Shown here in pieces: positions 44,676 to 52,249 of a DNA stretch of 64,000 nt. Below the pieces are notes generated by a model. The model did not search any database. It was not told the origin of the DNA and worked only from the letters and a program-made list of their open reading frames with translations. The first letter of the stretch is position 1. Each line of letters starts with the position of its first letter. The stretch comes from Hydrogenophaga sp. 2FB (GTDB lineage Bacteria; Pseudomonadota; Gammaproteobacteria; Burkholderiales; Burkholderiaceae_C): contig NZ_SCML01000008.1 of assembly GCF_005503365.1 (NCBI RefSeq), positions 62,001-126,000 on the forward strand, read 5' to 3'. The position numbers and the translations under genes were made by a program.

Positions 44676-45452
44676 TCAAGCGCCCAGGGCGTCGATCACG
44701 AGCTTGTCGTCGCCCTCGGGCCCGGGCAACAGGCGCACCTGAGCAGCCTTGCCCAGCACCGACTCGGGCAGGGGAACTTCGCTGGTGCGGTAGATACCGG
44801 CAATGGAAATGAGCTCGGGCGCCATCGAGAGCGCAAAAATGCGCGCTTCGCTGTTGCCGCGCGCGCCGGCAATGGCCTTGCCGCGCAGGGGTGCGTACAC
44901 ATGGATGTGGCCATCCGCGATGACCTCGGCGCCGGGGTTGACCATCGCCATCACGACCAGATCGCGGCCGCGCGCATACACCTGCTGGCCCGAGCGCAAG
45001 GGTTTGTCGATCACCAGTGCGCCGGCGGGGGCGATGGGCGCGGGCTCGGGTTGCGCCACAGGCGCGGCGGGAAAGGGTTCGACCAGTGGCGCGGCCGGGG
45101 GCGCGCGCTGCACCGACGCATCGGGTGCGTGCGTGAGGCCGGCCGCCAGGGCCATCGCCGTTTGTTCGATCGTGCCGCCGCGCACCGCCAAGGGCACCAA
45201 CCGGTACTGGCGCAACAGGGTCTGCAAGGCGCCGAAGTCGGGCATCGCGCTGGCCTCGGCCACGTTCAGGGGGTGCAGGTCGATCACGACCGGGTCGTTG
45301 TCGAAGAAATCCGGCATGTCGCCGAAACGCTGCGCCATTTCCTGGCTCAGGCGCTCCAGGTTGGACGACTTGAGCATCAGCGCCACCAGCGGCAGGTAGG
45401 CGCTCTTGATTTCAAAGGTGCTCGGTGCGGTTCCTGCGAGGGCGACAGACAT
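44676..45452 (-). CDS. minC: Septum site-determining protein MinC
   Basis: A 258-residue MinC, which inhibits FtsZ assembly away from mid-cell. The N-terminal FtsZ-binding domain (FEIKSAYLPLVALMLKSSNLERL) is joined by a Pro/Ala-rich linker (about 115-150) to the C-terminal beta-helix domain (PLRSGQQVYARGRDLVVMAM, NPGAEVIADGHIHVYAPLRGKAIAGARG). ATG 45452 (MSVALAG) is used; a TTG at 45470 is less likely. It is first in the minCDE operon and its upstream region contains the origin-like element A. Confidence 0.95.
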   Translation of the reverse strand: MSVALAGTAPSTFEIKSAYLPLVALMLKSSNLERLSQEMAQRFGDMPDFFDNDPVVIDLHPLNVAEASAMPDFGALQTLLRQYRLVPLAVRGGTIEQTAMALAAGLTHAPDASVQRAPPAAPLVEPFPAAPVAQPEPAPIAPAGALVIDKPLRSGQQVYARGRDLVVMAMVNPGAEVIADGHIHVYAPLRGKAIAGARGNSEARIFALSMAPELISIAGIYRTSEVPLPESVLGKAAQVRLLPGPEGDDKLVIDALGA

Positions 45453-45861
45453 GGGCGAAAACGGGTCCAAAAACAGGCCAGCGGCAGGAACGCGGGCTGG
45501 GCCGGGCTGGCTGTGAAGCGGCGCATCTTAACAGCCGCCCCAGGTTGCTAGAGCAAGCGGCCGTGCGCAGGTGTCAACGCATGTTTCAGCGCTTTGGAGC
45601 CCTTGTTTTGCACAACACTGTGTATAACTTTTTAACAAACATATGGTTATCCACAGAACCATGGGCGAAACGGGTTTTGTCCCCATTCGCGAACGCCAGC
45701 AACAGCCCGCTTCACACAGGCTTCCGAGTGACGCAAGTCCTTGGTGTGCAAAGAAAAAGGGCGCTTGTCCACACGGAACAGCGCCCTCTACTACTACTGC
45801 TATTTTGTATTAAGACTATTTATAGAGAAGTCAGGGACAACTTTTCTCGGTGCTGGCAGGG
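45453..45861. other. 409-bp gene-free region upstream of minC
   Basis: No gene is present. The left part (45453-45614) should hold the minC promoter on the minus strand; no consensus pair was found. The rest (45615-45850) is origin-like element A, described separately, and it ends directly before the 3' end of the Spy-like gene. Confidence 0.6.
45619..45826 (+). other. Origin-like element A: DnaA-box array, DnaA-trios and AT-rich segment
   Basis: Four DnaA-box-like 9-mers are present: TGTGTATAA (45619-45627, reverse of TTATACACA, perfect to TTATNCACA), TTATCCACA (45647-45655, perfect), TTGTCCCCA (45677-45685, two mismatches), and TTGTCCACA (45765-45773, one mismatch). Fifteen bases later comes TAC-TAC-TAC-TGC-TAT (45789-45803), the DnaA-trio pattern of bacterial unwinding elements, followed by AT-rich TTTTGTATTAAGACTATTTA (45803-45822). 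A short inverted repeat GGGCGC/GCGCCC brackets the last box. The architecture matches the box-trio-AT order of the B. subtilis oriC core. Element B at 58057-58244 is an inverted relative with the same spacings. Origin function is inferred. Confidence 0.72.
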
Positions 45862-46470
45862 TCAGACGGTGCCGCCGTGGTGGCGCTGGTGGTGGTGTTT
45901 TCCGCCATGGTCACCGCGCATGCCCGTGCGCTGAAAGCCCGACAGGTGTTTCGCGTCGAAAACCTTTTGTTGTTCGGCGTCCAGCGCGGCGTAGAAGCTG
46001 CGGATGGCGTCGGTGCGTTGGGCGAAAGCCGCGTCGCGTTGGGTTTTCAGGGCCTGCACCTTGTCCAGGCGCTGCGGCGTGGTCAGCCTGGACCAGTCTT
46101 CGCGGGCGCCTTGGGGGGCAGGGCGCGCCTGCGGCTGCGTGCGGGCCACGAAGGCGTTCCAGGCCGGTTCCTGTTCGGGCTTGAGCTTGAGCTCGGCTTT
46201 CAAAACGGCCTGGCGTTCGGCCATCTTCTGTTGCATGTGGGCCATGCGCTCGGCGCGTTTCTGGTCGCGTTGTTCGGGTGTGAGGCGCCCGGGCTTTGGC
46301 GCAGGCTTGGGGGCGGCGGTGTCGGCCTGGGCGACAACGGTGACCGTGGGGGCCACACCCGCCGACGCGGGTTGCGGCACGGAGGCCTGCACCAGCGCGG
46401 TGGCGGAAACGCCGACCAGGGCGGTGGCCAGCGTGGCGGCGAGCAGGGCGCGTTTCGGAAGCTTTGTCAT
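45862..46470 (-). CDS. Spy/CpxP-like periplasmic LTxxQ-motif protein
   Basis: A 202-residue exported protein (signal RALLAATLATALVGVSATAL). The mature part is rich in Lys, Arg and Gln with two LTxxQ motifs (LTPEQRDQKRAERMAHMQQK and LTTPQRLDKVQALK), the hallmark of the Spy/CpxP group of stress chaperones, and a His-rich tail (GGKHHHQRHHGG) that could bind metal. The ATG at 46470 begins the signal peptide; the frame continues upstream without meaning. A periplasmic stress chaperone is the likely role, and the His tail fits the copper genes nearby. Confidence 0.82.
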   Translation of the reverse strand: MTKLPKRALLAATLATALVGVSATALVQASVPQPASAGVAPTVTVVAQADTAAPKPAPKPGRLTPEQRDQKRAERMAHMQQKMAERQAVLKAELKLKPEQEPAWNAFVARTQPQARPAPQGAREDWSRLTTPQRLDKVQALKTQRDAAFAQRTDAIRSFYAALDAEQQKVFDAKHLSGFQRTGMRGDHGGKHHHQRHHGGTV

Positions 46471-46653
46471 GGAAACTCCTGGTGACACTGTTGAGGATGA
46501 ACCTCCACAGCGACGAGGCGTCGGGCTGCGGAGTGGTTTCAGTGTCCGGCGCGCGTGTTTCCGCCCCGTGCCCTCAACGTGCCGGCTTTGTAAAGTTTCG
46601 TGTTGCTTCTTGCAGCAAATGTGCAAGCTGGCGCGGCACTCGGCGCCAGGGCA

Positions 46654-48318
46654 TCACGGCCCGCAGCTCGCGGCGTTGGTGAACCCGACCTGGCCACCCG
46701 AACCCGCACCGGCGACGCTGCAGATGCCATTCAGGATGGTGTTGCCGTTCGAGCCGGGCAGGATGTTGGCGTTGTTCAAGCCGACAGCGCGGCTGTTGGC
46801 GCCACCACCACCGCCCGTGGCGCTCATGGTGTTGCCGCTGACCGTGGCACTGGAGTTCACCACGTTGATGCCGAGAGCGATGCCAGTCCCGGTGGCCGTG
46901 AGCTGGTTGCCCGTCACCGTGATGCTGCTGGAGCCGTTGGTGATGAGAATGGCTTGCGCGCTGCCGCCAACATGGTTCTCGGTCACGCTCAGTGCGTTGT
47001 TGCGGATGGTCGCGTTGCTCACGCCGTTCACGAAAACCGCAAAGGGATTGGGCACGCCACCACCGGTGGAGACGTTGCTGACGGTCATGCCCGTCAAGGT
47101 GCTGTTGTTGCCCATGTGCACCGCGCCGTTGTTGCCCGCCACGGCGCCGGTGATGGTGGCGCCGGGTGCGGTGAGCGAGGCCGTGACACCGCTCGGTGTG
47201 CGCACGACGAGCGAACCGGTGCCCATGAGGGTCTGGCCCGGCTGCAGCTGGGTGATCGCGCTGGTGTTGAACGAACCCGTGAGGAGCACCGTGCTGTTGG
47301 CGCCCGCGGCGGCCACCGCACCGGGCAGGGCCACGCCCGTGGTCGAGTCGCTCGAGATCACCGTGAGGTTTTGTCCATTGGCCAGCTGTGTCGCCGTTTC
47401 GACCGTCGACGCACTGGTTTTGACCTGGGTGACGATGTCGACGTCGCGTACCACGGGCGTGGTCATGCGCCGTTCCTGTGCGTTGAGACGCCGGCCTTCC
47501 GGGCGCGCGCCCAAGGGGATCCGCAGGCGCAGGCTGACGAAGTGCTGGCTGCCGCGAGCGGCGTCGTGCTGCAGTTCGGCGCCCAGGGTCATCTGTGCGC
47601 CTCGCCACAGTTGCGGCAGCTCGGCGACCGCGTATTCGGCGCGCACCCGCACGCCGGACACCTTGGCCAGGCTGTCGGAAAAACGGTAGCTGCCCAGGTA
47701 GAGGCGCCATTGCCGGTGGTCGTCCGCGCCGAACACAGGCACGCGCCAACCCGCCTCCAGATCGTGGCCAGGGAGTGCGCGCTCTTGCAGCATCGATGAC
47801 GTCACCTGAACGGTGGTGCCGGACAGTGTGGCGGTGGCGGGGCCGGAAGCCAGGTCGCGGACCCGGTTGCCCTGCGGGTTGTAGACGTTGGCGCGCAGAT
47901 CCCAGTCGCGCCCGAGTGCTTCCAGGCCCAGGGTGGTCTGTTTGAAGCGGCTGCCCGACGGGGTGCGGCGGCGGTCCAGGTGGACGAAGGCGCCCAGGTT
48001 CCAGCCGCTGTCGAGCATGCGGCGAACGCCGAGACCGACGTTGCCTTCGTGGCTGTTGCCTTCCGCGATGCGGCCTCTCAAATTGCCGAAGAACAGCGTG
48101 TTCGGGCCCTGCGCCAGTGGCACAAACAGGTCCATTTCACCCAGGCTGCGCTTGTTGCCGGGCTTGGCTTCGAGGTCGATGTGGGCGCCCCACTTGGGCG
48201 TTGCAGCGCCGGTGTCGCTGGCCGGTTGTCCCTGGGCATGGGCGGTGTGGGCCAGCGAGCCCAGCAAGATGACCAGAAGGGTCGAAGGTGTGCTGGTCCG
48301 CTTGTGTGAAGGCGTCAT
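46654..48318 (-). CDS. Inverse autotransporter (intimin/invasin type Ve barrel) with beta-helix C-terminus
   Basis: A 554-residue exported protein. After the signal (STLLVILLGSLAHTAHAQ) an inverse-autotransporter barrel spans about 30-290 (KWGAHIDLEAKPGNKRSLGE, NVGLGVRRMLDSGWNLGAFV, RLYLGSYRFSD). It ends with the plug-linker hallmark PVVRDVDIVT. The C-terminal part (about 310-554) has Asn/Gly/Thr repeats (NNGAVHMGNNSTLTGMTVSN, NGVSNATIRNNALSV) typical of a right-handed beta-helix instead of the Ig-like domains of intimin. The passenger is thus at the C-terminus, opposite to the autotransporter at 15765-18530. Probable surface exposure; target unknown. Confidence 0.8.
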   Translation of the reverse strand: MTPSHKRTSTPSTLLVILLGSLAHTAHAQGQPASDTGAATPKWGAHIDLEAKPGNKRSLGEMDLFVPLAQGPNTLFFGNLRGRIAEGNSHEGNVGLGVRRMLDSGWNLGAFVHLDRRRTPSGSRFKQTTLGLEALGRDWDLRANVYNPQGNRVRDLASGPATATLSGTTVQVTSSMLQERALPGHDLEAGWRVPVFGADDHRQWRLYLGSYRFSDSLAKVSGVRVRAEYAVAELPQLWRGAQMTLGAELQHDAARGSQHFVSLRLRIPLGARPEGRRLNAQERRMTTPVVRDVDIVTQVKTSASTVETATQLANGQNLTVISSDSTTGVALPGAVAAAGANSTVLLTGSFNTSAITQLQPGQTLMGTGSLVVRTPSGVTASLTAPGATITGAVAGNNGAVHMGNNSTLTGMTVSNVSTGGGVPNPFAVFVNGVSNATIRNNALSVTENHVGGSAQAILITNGSSSITVTGNQLTATGTGIALGINVVNSSATVSGNTMSATGGGGGANSRAVGLNNANILPGSNGNTILNGICSVAGAGSGGQVGFTNAASCGP

Positions 48319-48401
48319 GGGTGCTTTCCGGTGGGGCTGCCGGAGCGCAACGACTGCGCCGCACGAAACGGCAAGCGGTTTCTTGCAAACGGTGAAAAGT
48401 G

Positions 48402-48413
48402 TACCTGCAGGTA
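48402..48413. promoter_or_regulatory. 12-bp perfect palindrome before the inverse autotransporter gene
   Basis: TACCTGCAGGTA lies directly downstream of the cueR stop and about 85 bp upstream of the inverse autotransporter start. It may be an operator or part of a terminator; no T-run follows. Function not assigned. Confidence 0.35.
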
Positions 48414-48905
48414 TCAGTGGAGCCCTTGCTCGGCGGCACCCGGCTGGCCCAGGTCGTCCAGGATGGGACAGTCGGGCCGGTCGTCGCCCGGGCACAGGTG
48501 CAGCAACTGGCCCAGGGTGCGCTGCATGGCCTGCAACGCTTCGATGCGCTGGGCCAGTTCGTCCAGGTGCTTCTGCGTGATGCGCTTGACGGTCGCGCTG
48601 CTGCGCCGGCGGTTGTGCCACAGGCTCACCAGCTCGGTGATGGCGTCCAGACCGAAGCCCATGTCGCGCGCGCGGCGGATGAAGCGCAGGGTGTGCACGT
48701 CGGCCAGGCTGTACTGGCGGTAGTTGCTGTCGGTGCGGGGCACGGCGGCGAGCAGGCCCAGGGTTTCGTAGTGGCGCAGCATCTTGGGCGAAATGCCGCT
48801 GAGCTGCGCCGCCTTGCCGATGCTGACGGGCCAGCGGATCAGCGCGTCAGCGGGGTCTTGTTCGTCCGTGTGCGCCAGCGTGCGCAAGAGGCGGTCGCTC
48901 GGCAT
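48414..48905 (-). CDS. cueR: CueR-like MerR-family copper(I)-responsive regulator
   Basis: A 163-residue MerR protein. The winged helix (about 27-95) includes IGKAAQLSGISPKMLRHYETLGLL and YRQYSLADVHTLRFIRRARDMGF. The metal-binding loop is CPGDDRPDCP, two cysteines with seven residues between them, as in CueR, which binds Cu(I). The protein is about 20 residues longer at the N-terminus than usual. It follows copZ by 5 bp on the same strand and should act on the two MerR-type promoters between copZ and copA. Confidence 0.9.
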   Translation of the reverse strand: MPSDRLLRTLAHTDEQDPADALIRWPVSIGKAAQLSGISPKMLRHYETLGLLAAVPRTDSNYRQYSLADVHTLRFIRRARDMGFGLDAITELVSLWHNRRRSSATVKRITQKHLDELAQRIEALQAMQRTLGQLLHLCPGDDRPDCPILDDLGQPGAAEQGLH

Positions 48906-48910
48906 GGTGC

Positions 48911-49108
48911 TCAGGCCGCGACGGCGTAGCCTTCTTCGCGGATCGCCTCGGCCAGGGCTTCGCGCGTCTGCGCCGTGTCCACCTCGACGCGGTTCTGGCT
49001 GCGGTCGATGGTGACTTTGGCCTGGGGATCGAGCAGCTTGATGGCGGTGGTGACGGATTTTTCGCAATGGCCGCAGGTCATGCCCTGGACGTCGAAGACT
49101 TGTTTCAT
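48911..49108 (-). CDS. copZ: Copper chaperone CopZ (heavy-metal-associated domain)
   Basis: A 65-residue HMA-fold protein with the Cu(I)-binding motif MTCGHC at about 10-15, and AIREEGYAVAA at the end. It carries copper in the cytosol to the CopA pump. It is divergent from copA and located just before cueR, so the three form one copper-tolerance locus. Confidence 0.93.
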   Translation of the reverse strand: MKQVFDVQGMTCGHCEKSVTTAIKLLDPQAKVTIDRSQNRVEVDTAQTREALAEAIREEGYAVAA

Positions 49109-49127
49109 GGTGATGTCCTTCGTGTGT

Positions 49128-49178
49128 GGATGGAATATGCAGCCATTGTGATCCTTGACATGGTGTCAAGGTCAAGCC
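49128..49178 (-). promoter_or_regulatory. CueR-type promoter of copZ-cueR
   Basis: CCTTGACA and TGTCAAGG form a perfect 8-bp inverted repeat (49153-49171) with a 3-bp centre. On the minus strand TTGACC and CACAAT lie 19 bp apart, the elongated spacing characteristic of MerR-family activated promoters, with the dyad filling the spacer. Confidence 0.7.
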
Positions 49179-49211
49179 GATCGGGCGATCGTCACAGTTC
49201 GCAACATGCGC

Positions 49212-49248
49212 TTGACCTTCCCATGGTGGTAAAGCTTATGCTGACCGC
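49212..49248 (+). promoter_or_regulatory. CueR-type promoter of copA
   Basis: -35 TTGACC (49212-49217) and -10 TATGCT (49237-49242) are separated by 19 bp, which contain ACCTT...AAAG symmetry resembling CueR boxes. The expected transcription start is about 49249, which is the first base of the copA ATG, so the transcript would have no leader. Confidence 0.72.
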
Positions 49249-51573
49249 ATGAACACGATCACCGCCACCACCGACACCGGCGCGTCCTTCCCCACCTACC
49301 CACCGACCCGGATCGACCTGGGCATTGGCGGCATGACCTGCGCCTCGTGCGTGACGCGCGTGGAGAAGGCGCTGCGCAAACAACAGGGTGTGAGCGATGC
49401 CACCGTGAACCTGGCCACCGAGTCCGCGCGCGTGACCTTGATCGGTGTGGACGAGGCCGAGTCACTGGCGCGCATCAAGCGCGCGGTGCGCGACGCGGGC
49501 TACGAGCCACGCACGCTGGAAGCGATGGACGAGGCCGACAGCGAACGCGTGATGGGTGTGCCGCGCGACCTGTTGCCGGTGTTGATCGGTGTGGTGTTGT
49601 CGGCACCGCTCGTGCTGCCGATGGTGGGTGACCTGTTCGGTCGGCACTGGATGCTGCCCGCGTGGATCCAGTTCCTGCTGGCCACGCCCGTGCAGTTCGT
49701 GCTGGGCGCGCGCTTCTACCGCGCGGGCTGGCACGCGCTCAAGGCGCGCACCGGCAACATGGAGTTGCTGGTGGCCATCGGCACCACGGCGGGATGGGCG
49801 CTGTCGACCTGGCTGTGGTGGCGCGCCGACGCCGGCGAGGTGCCGCACCTGTACTACGAGGCCTCGGCCGTGGTGATCACGCTGGTGTTGCTGGGCAAGT
49901 GGCTCGAGGCGCGCGCCAAGCGCCAGACCACGACCGCCATCCGCGCCCTGCACGCGCTGCGACCCGAGCGCGCGCACTTGTTGCCCGATGGTGTGCGCCG
50001 CACCGAGTTGGCCGATGTGGCTGTCGATGAGTTGTTGCCAGACGATGTGATCCGCGTATTGCCCGGCGAGCGTTTCGCGGCCGATGGCACCGTGGTGCAG
50101 GGCAGTACACAGGCCGACGAATCCATGCTCACCGGCGAAGCCATGCCAGTGCCCAAGACCGTGGGCGATGGCGTGACCGGTGGCTCGCTCAATGGCGAAG
50201 GCGCGGTGGATGTGCGCGTGCGCGCGATCGGTGCGCAAAGCGTGTTGGCGCACATCATTGGCCTGGTGCAGGACGCGCAGGCCGGCAAGGCGCCTCTGCA
50301 ACGCATGGTGGACCAGGTGGCCGCGGTGTTCGTGCCGGTGGTGTTGGGCATTGCGCTGATCACGCTGCTCGGCTGGTTGTGGACCGGCGCGCCGACGGAA
50401 GAAGCCTTGCTGCACGCGGTGGCGGTGCTGGTGATCGCGTGTCCTTGTGCGTTGGGCCTGGCCACGCCCGCGGCCATCATGGCCGGCACCGGTGTGGCCG
50501 CGAAGCACGGCATCCTGATCAAGGACGCCGAGGCGCTGGAGATCGCGCACAAGGTCGATACCGTGGCCTTCGACAAGACCGGCACGCTCACCGAAGGCCA
50601 TCCGCGCCTGCTGGTGATCGAAGCCGCCGAGGGCGTGGACGAAATGGCGGTGCTGCAGGTGGCCGCGGCCTTGCAGGCGCAGAGCGCGCACCCGCTGGCA
50701 CGCGCGGTGGTGGAAGCGGCTGCATCGCGCGGTATCGAAGTCTCGGCCGACGCCGCGACCGATGTGCAGTCGGTGTCCGGCCGCGGCAGCCAGGGCCACG
50801 TGAAGGGCGCGCTGTTGGCACTGGGCAGCCTGCGCTGGATGGACGAACTCGGCGCGCAACTCGGCCCCCTGGAAGAACGGGCGAAAGCCTTGCAGGCCGA
50901 AGGTGCCACGGTGTCGGTGCTGGCGAACCAGACACCGGGCAACACGGCGGCTGCGCCCACCTGGTCACCACTCGCATTGCTCGCTTTTGGCGACGAACCC
51001 AAGGCCGATGCGGCCCAGGCGCTGGCAGGCCTGCGCGCGCAGGGCATGCGCCTGTTCATGGTGTCGGGCGACAACCAGGGTGCGGCATTGGCGATGGCGC
51101 AGCGCCTGGGCCTGCACGCCGAGCGCGATGAAGTGATCGCCGAGGTGTTGCCGGGCGACAAGGCGGCGGTGGTGCGCCGTTTGCGCGGTGCGCCCGTGGG
51201 CGAGCGCACGCACACGGTGGCCATGGTGGGCGACGGCGTGAACGATGCGCCCGCGTTGGCCGCGGCCGATGTGGGCATGGCCATGAGCCACAGCCAGGGC
51301 GCCAGCGCCGACGTGGCGATGCACGCGGCGGGCATCACGCTCATGCGCGGCGACCCGATGCTCGTAGCGGCCGCGCTGGACATCTCGCGCCGCACGGTGA
51401 GCAAGATCCGGCAGAACCTGTTCTGGGCCTTTGCCTACAACGTGGCCGGCATTCCCCTGGCCGCGCTCGGTTTCCTGAGCCCGGTGGTGGCCGGTGCGGC
51501 GATGGCGCTCAGTTCGGTGAGCGTGGTGAGCAACGCGCTGCTGCTCAAGCGCTGGAAGCCGCCGCAGCGTTGA
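49249..51573 (+). CDS. copA: Copper-exporting P1B-type ATPase CopA
   Basis: A 774-residue Cu(I) pump of the inner membrane. It has one N-terminal metal-binding domain (GMTCASC at 28-34), the membrane metal site CPC in IACPCALGLATP near 399, the phosphorylation motif DKTGTLT near 442, the HP motif in SAHPLARAVVEAA, and MVGDGVNDAPALAAADVG. The final membrane helices contain the NxxxGIPLA segment (YNVAGIPLAALGFLSP). No Shine-Dalgarno is visible before the ATG and the promoter predicts a leaderless mRNA. Neighbours copZ and cueR confirm the role. Confidence 0.95.
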   Translation: MNTITATTDTGASFPTYPPTRIDLGIGGMTCASCVTRVEKALRKQQGVSDATVNLATESARVTLIGVDEAESLARIKRAVRDAGYEPRTLEAMDEADSERVMGVPRDLLPVLIGVVLSAPLVLPMVGDLFGRHWMLPAWIQFLLATPVQFVLGARFYRAGWHALKARTGNMELLVAIGTTAGWALSTWLWWRADAGEVPHLYYEASAVVITLVLLGKWLEARAKRQTTTAIRALHALRPERAHLLPDGVRRTELADVAVDELLPDDVIRVLPGERFAADGTVVQGSTQADESMLTGEAMPVPKTVGDGVTGGSLNGEGAVDVRVRAIGAQSVLAHIIGLVQDAQAGKAPLQRMVDQVAAVFVPVVLGIALITLLGWLWTGAPTEEALLHAVAVLVIACPCALGLATPAAIMAGTGVAAKHGILIKDAEALEIAHKVDTVAFDKTGTLTEGHPRLLVIEAAEGVDEMAVLQVAAALQAQSAHPLARAVVEAAASRGIEVSADAATDVQSVSGRGSQGHVKGALLALGSLRWMDELGAQLGPLEERAKALQAEGATVSVLANQTPGNTAAAPTWSPLALLAFGDEPKADAAQALAGLRAQGMRLFMVSGDNQGAALAMAQRLGLHAERDEVIAEVLPGDKAAVVRRLRGAPVGERTHTVAMVGDGVNDAPALAAADVGMAMSHSQGASADVAMHAAGITLMRGDPMLVAAALDISRRTVSKIRQNLFWAFAYNVAGIPLAALGFLSPVVAGAAMALSSVSVVSNALLLKRWKPPQR

Positions 51574-51586
51574 ACCCACGCGTTTC

Positions 51587-51600
51587 TTGACGCACATCAA
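51587..51600 (+). promoter_or_regulatory. FNR/Anr-type site before the hemerythrin gene
   Basis: TTGACGCACATCAA matches the FNR consensus TTGAT-N4-ATCAA with one change. Its centre is about 41-42 bp before the position expected for transcription starting after the -10-like CATGCT (51621-51626), the class II activator arrangement. The start codon is at 51650. Confidence 0.68.
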
Positions 51601-51649
51601 AATGTGATGCGCGCGTTGGCGTCATGCTCCGATCCATTCGGAGACATCC

Positions 51650-52246
51650 ATGACACACCTTGCCCTGCGCGTCATCCGCGACGAACACGCCAGCCTGAGC
51701 GCGATGCTGCACTCGCTCATCCAGATGGTGCGGATGGGCCCCGACATGAACAGCCAGAACGGCAGCGAGCGCTACTTTGACTCGGTGCGGGCCATGTTGT
51801 TCTACATCGACGTCTTCCCCGAAAAGCAGCACCACCCCAAGGAATCGAACCTGCTGTTTCCGCGCCTGGCGCGGCTGGCGCCGCAGGTGATGCCGACCAT
51901 TCAGCAACTCGAGCGCGACCACATGACCGGCGAGATGCGCGTGCGCGAACTCATGCACCTGCTGATGGCCTGGGAGTACCTGGGTGAGCTGCACCGCCCG
52001 GCGTTCGAGAACGAGGCGACCCGCTACGCGAGCTTTTACCTGGAGCACATGTGGCTGGAGGAAACCGCGTTGTTTCCCGTTGCCGAGCAGGTGTTGACCG
52101 AGGACGACTGGCGCACGCTCGACGAGGCGTTTTCGCACAACCGGGACCCGTTGAACCCGCGCATGCCGCGCGACCCGCGGTTCGACCGCCTGTTCACGCG
52201 CATCGTGTTGCGCACGCCGCCGCCGCTGGGTGTGGGCGCGACCTGA
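51650..52246 (+). CDS. Hemerythrin HHE cation-binding domain protein
   Basis: A 198-residue four-helix protein. Histidine/glutamate ligands for a di-iron site are placed along the helices: RDEHASLSAMLHSLI (about 11-25), FPEKQHHPKESNLLFP (about 57-72), LERDHMTGEM and LEHMWLEETALFP. Such proteins bind or sense O2 or NO or help iron-sulfur repair. An FNR-type site precedes it, supporting expression under low oxygen. It is the only gene between copA and the convergent aminotransferase gene. Confidence 0.9.
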   Translation: MTHLALRVIRDEHASLSAMLHSLIQMVRMGPDMNSQNGSERYFDSVRAMLFYIDVFPEKQHHPKESNLLFPRLARLAPQVMPTIQQLERDHMTGEMRVRELMHLLMAWEYLGELHRPAFENEATRYASFYLEHMWLEETALFPVAEQVLTEDDWRTLDEAFSHNRDPLNPRMPRDPRFDRLFTRIVLRTPPPLGVGAT

Positions 52247-52249
52247 GGT

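Noticed and set aside
45710..45724. CTTCACACAGGCTTC considered as a fifth DnaA box
   Set aside because: It departs from TTATNCACA in several positions; retained only as a conserved block shared by the two elements.
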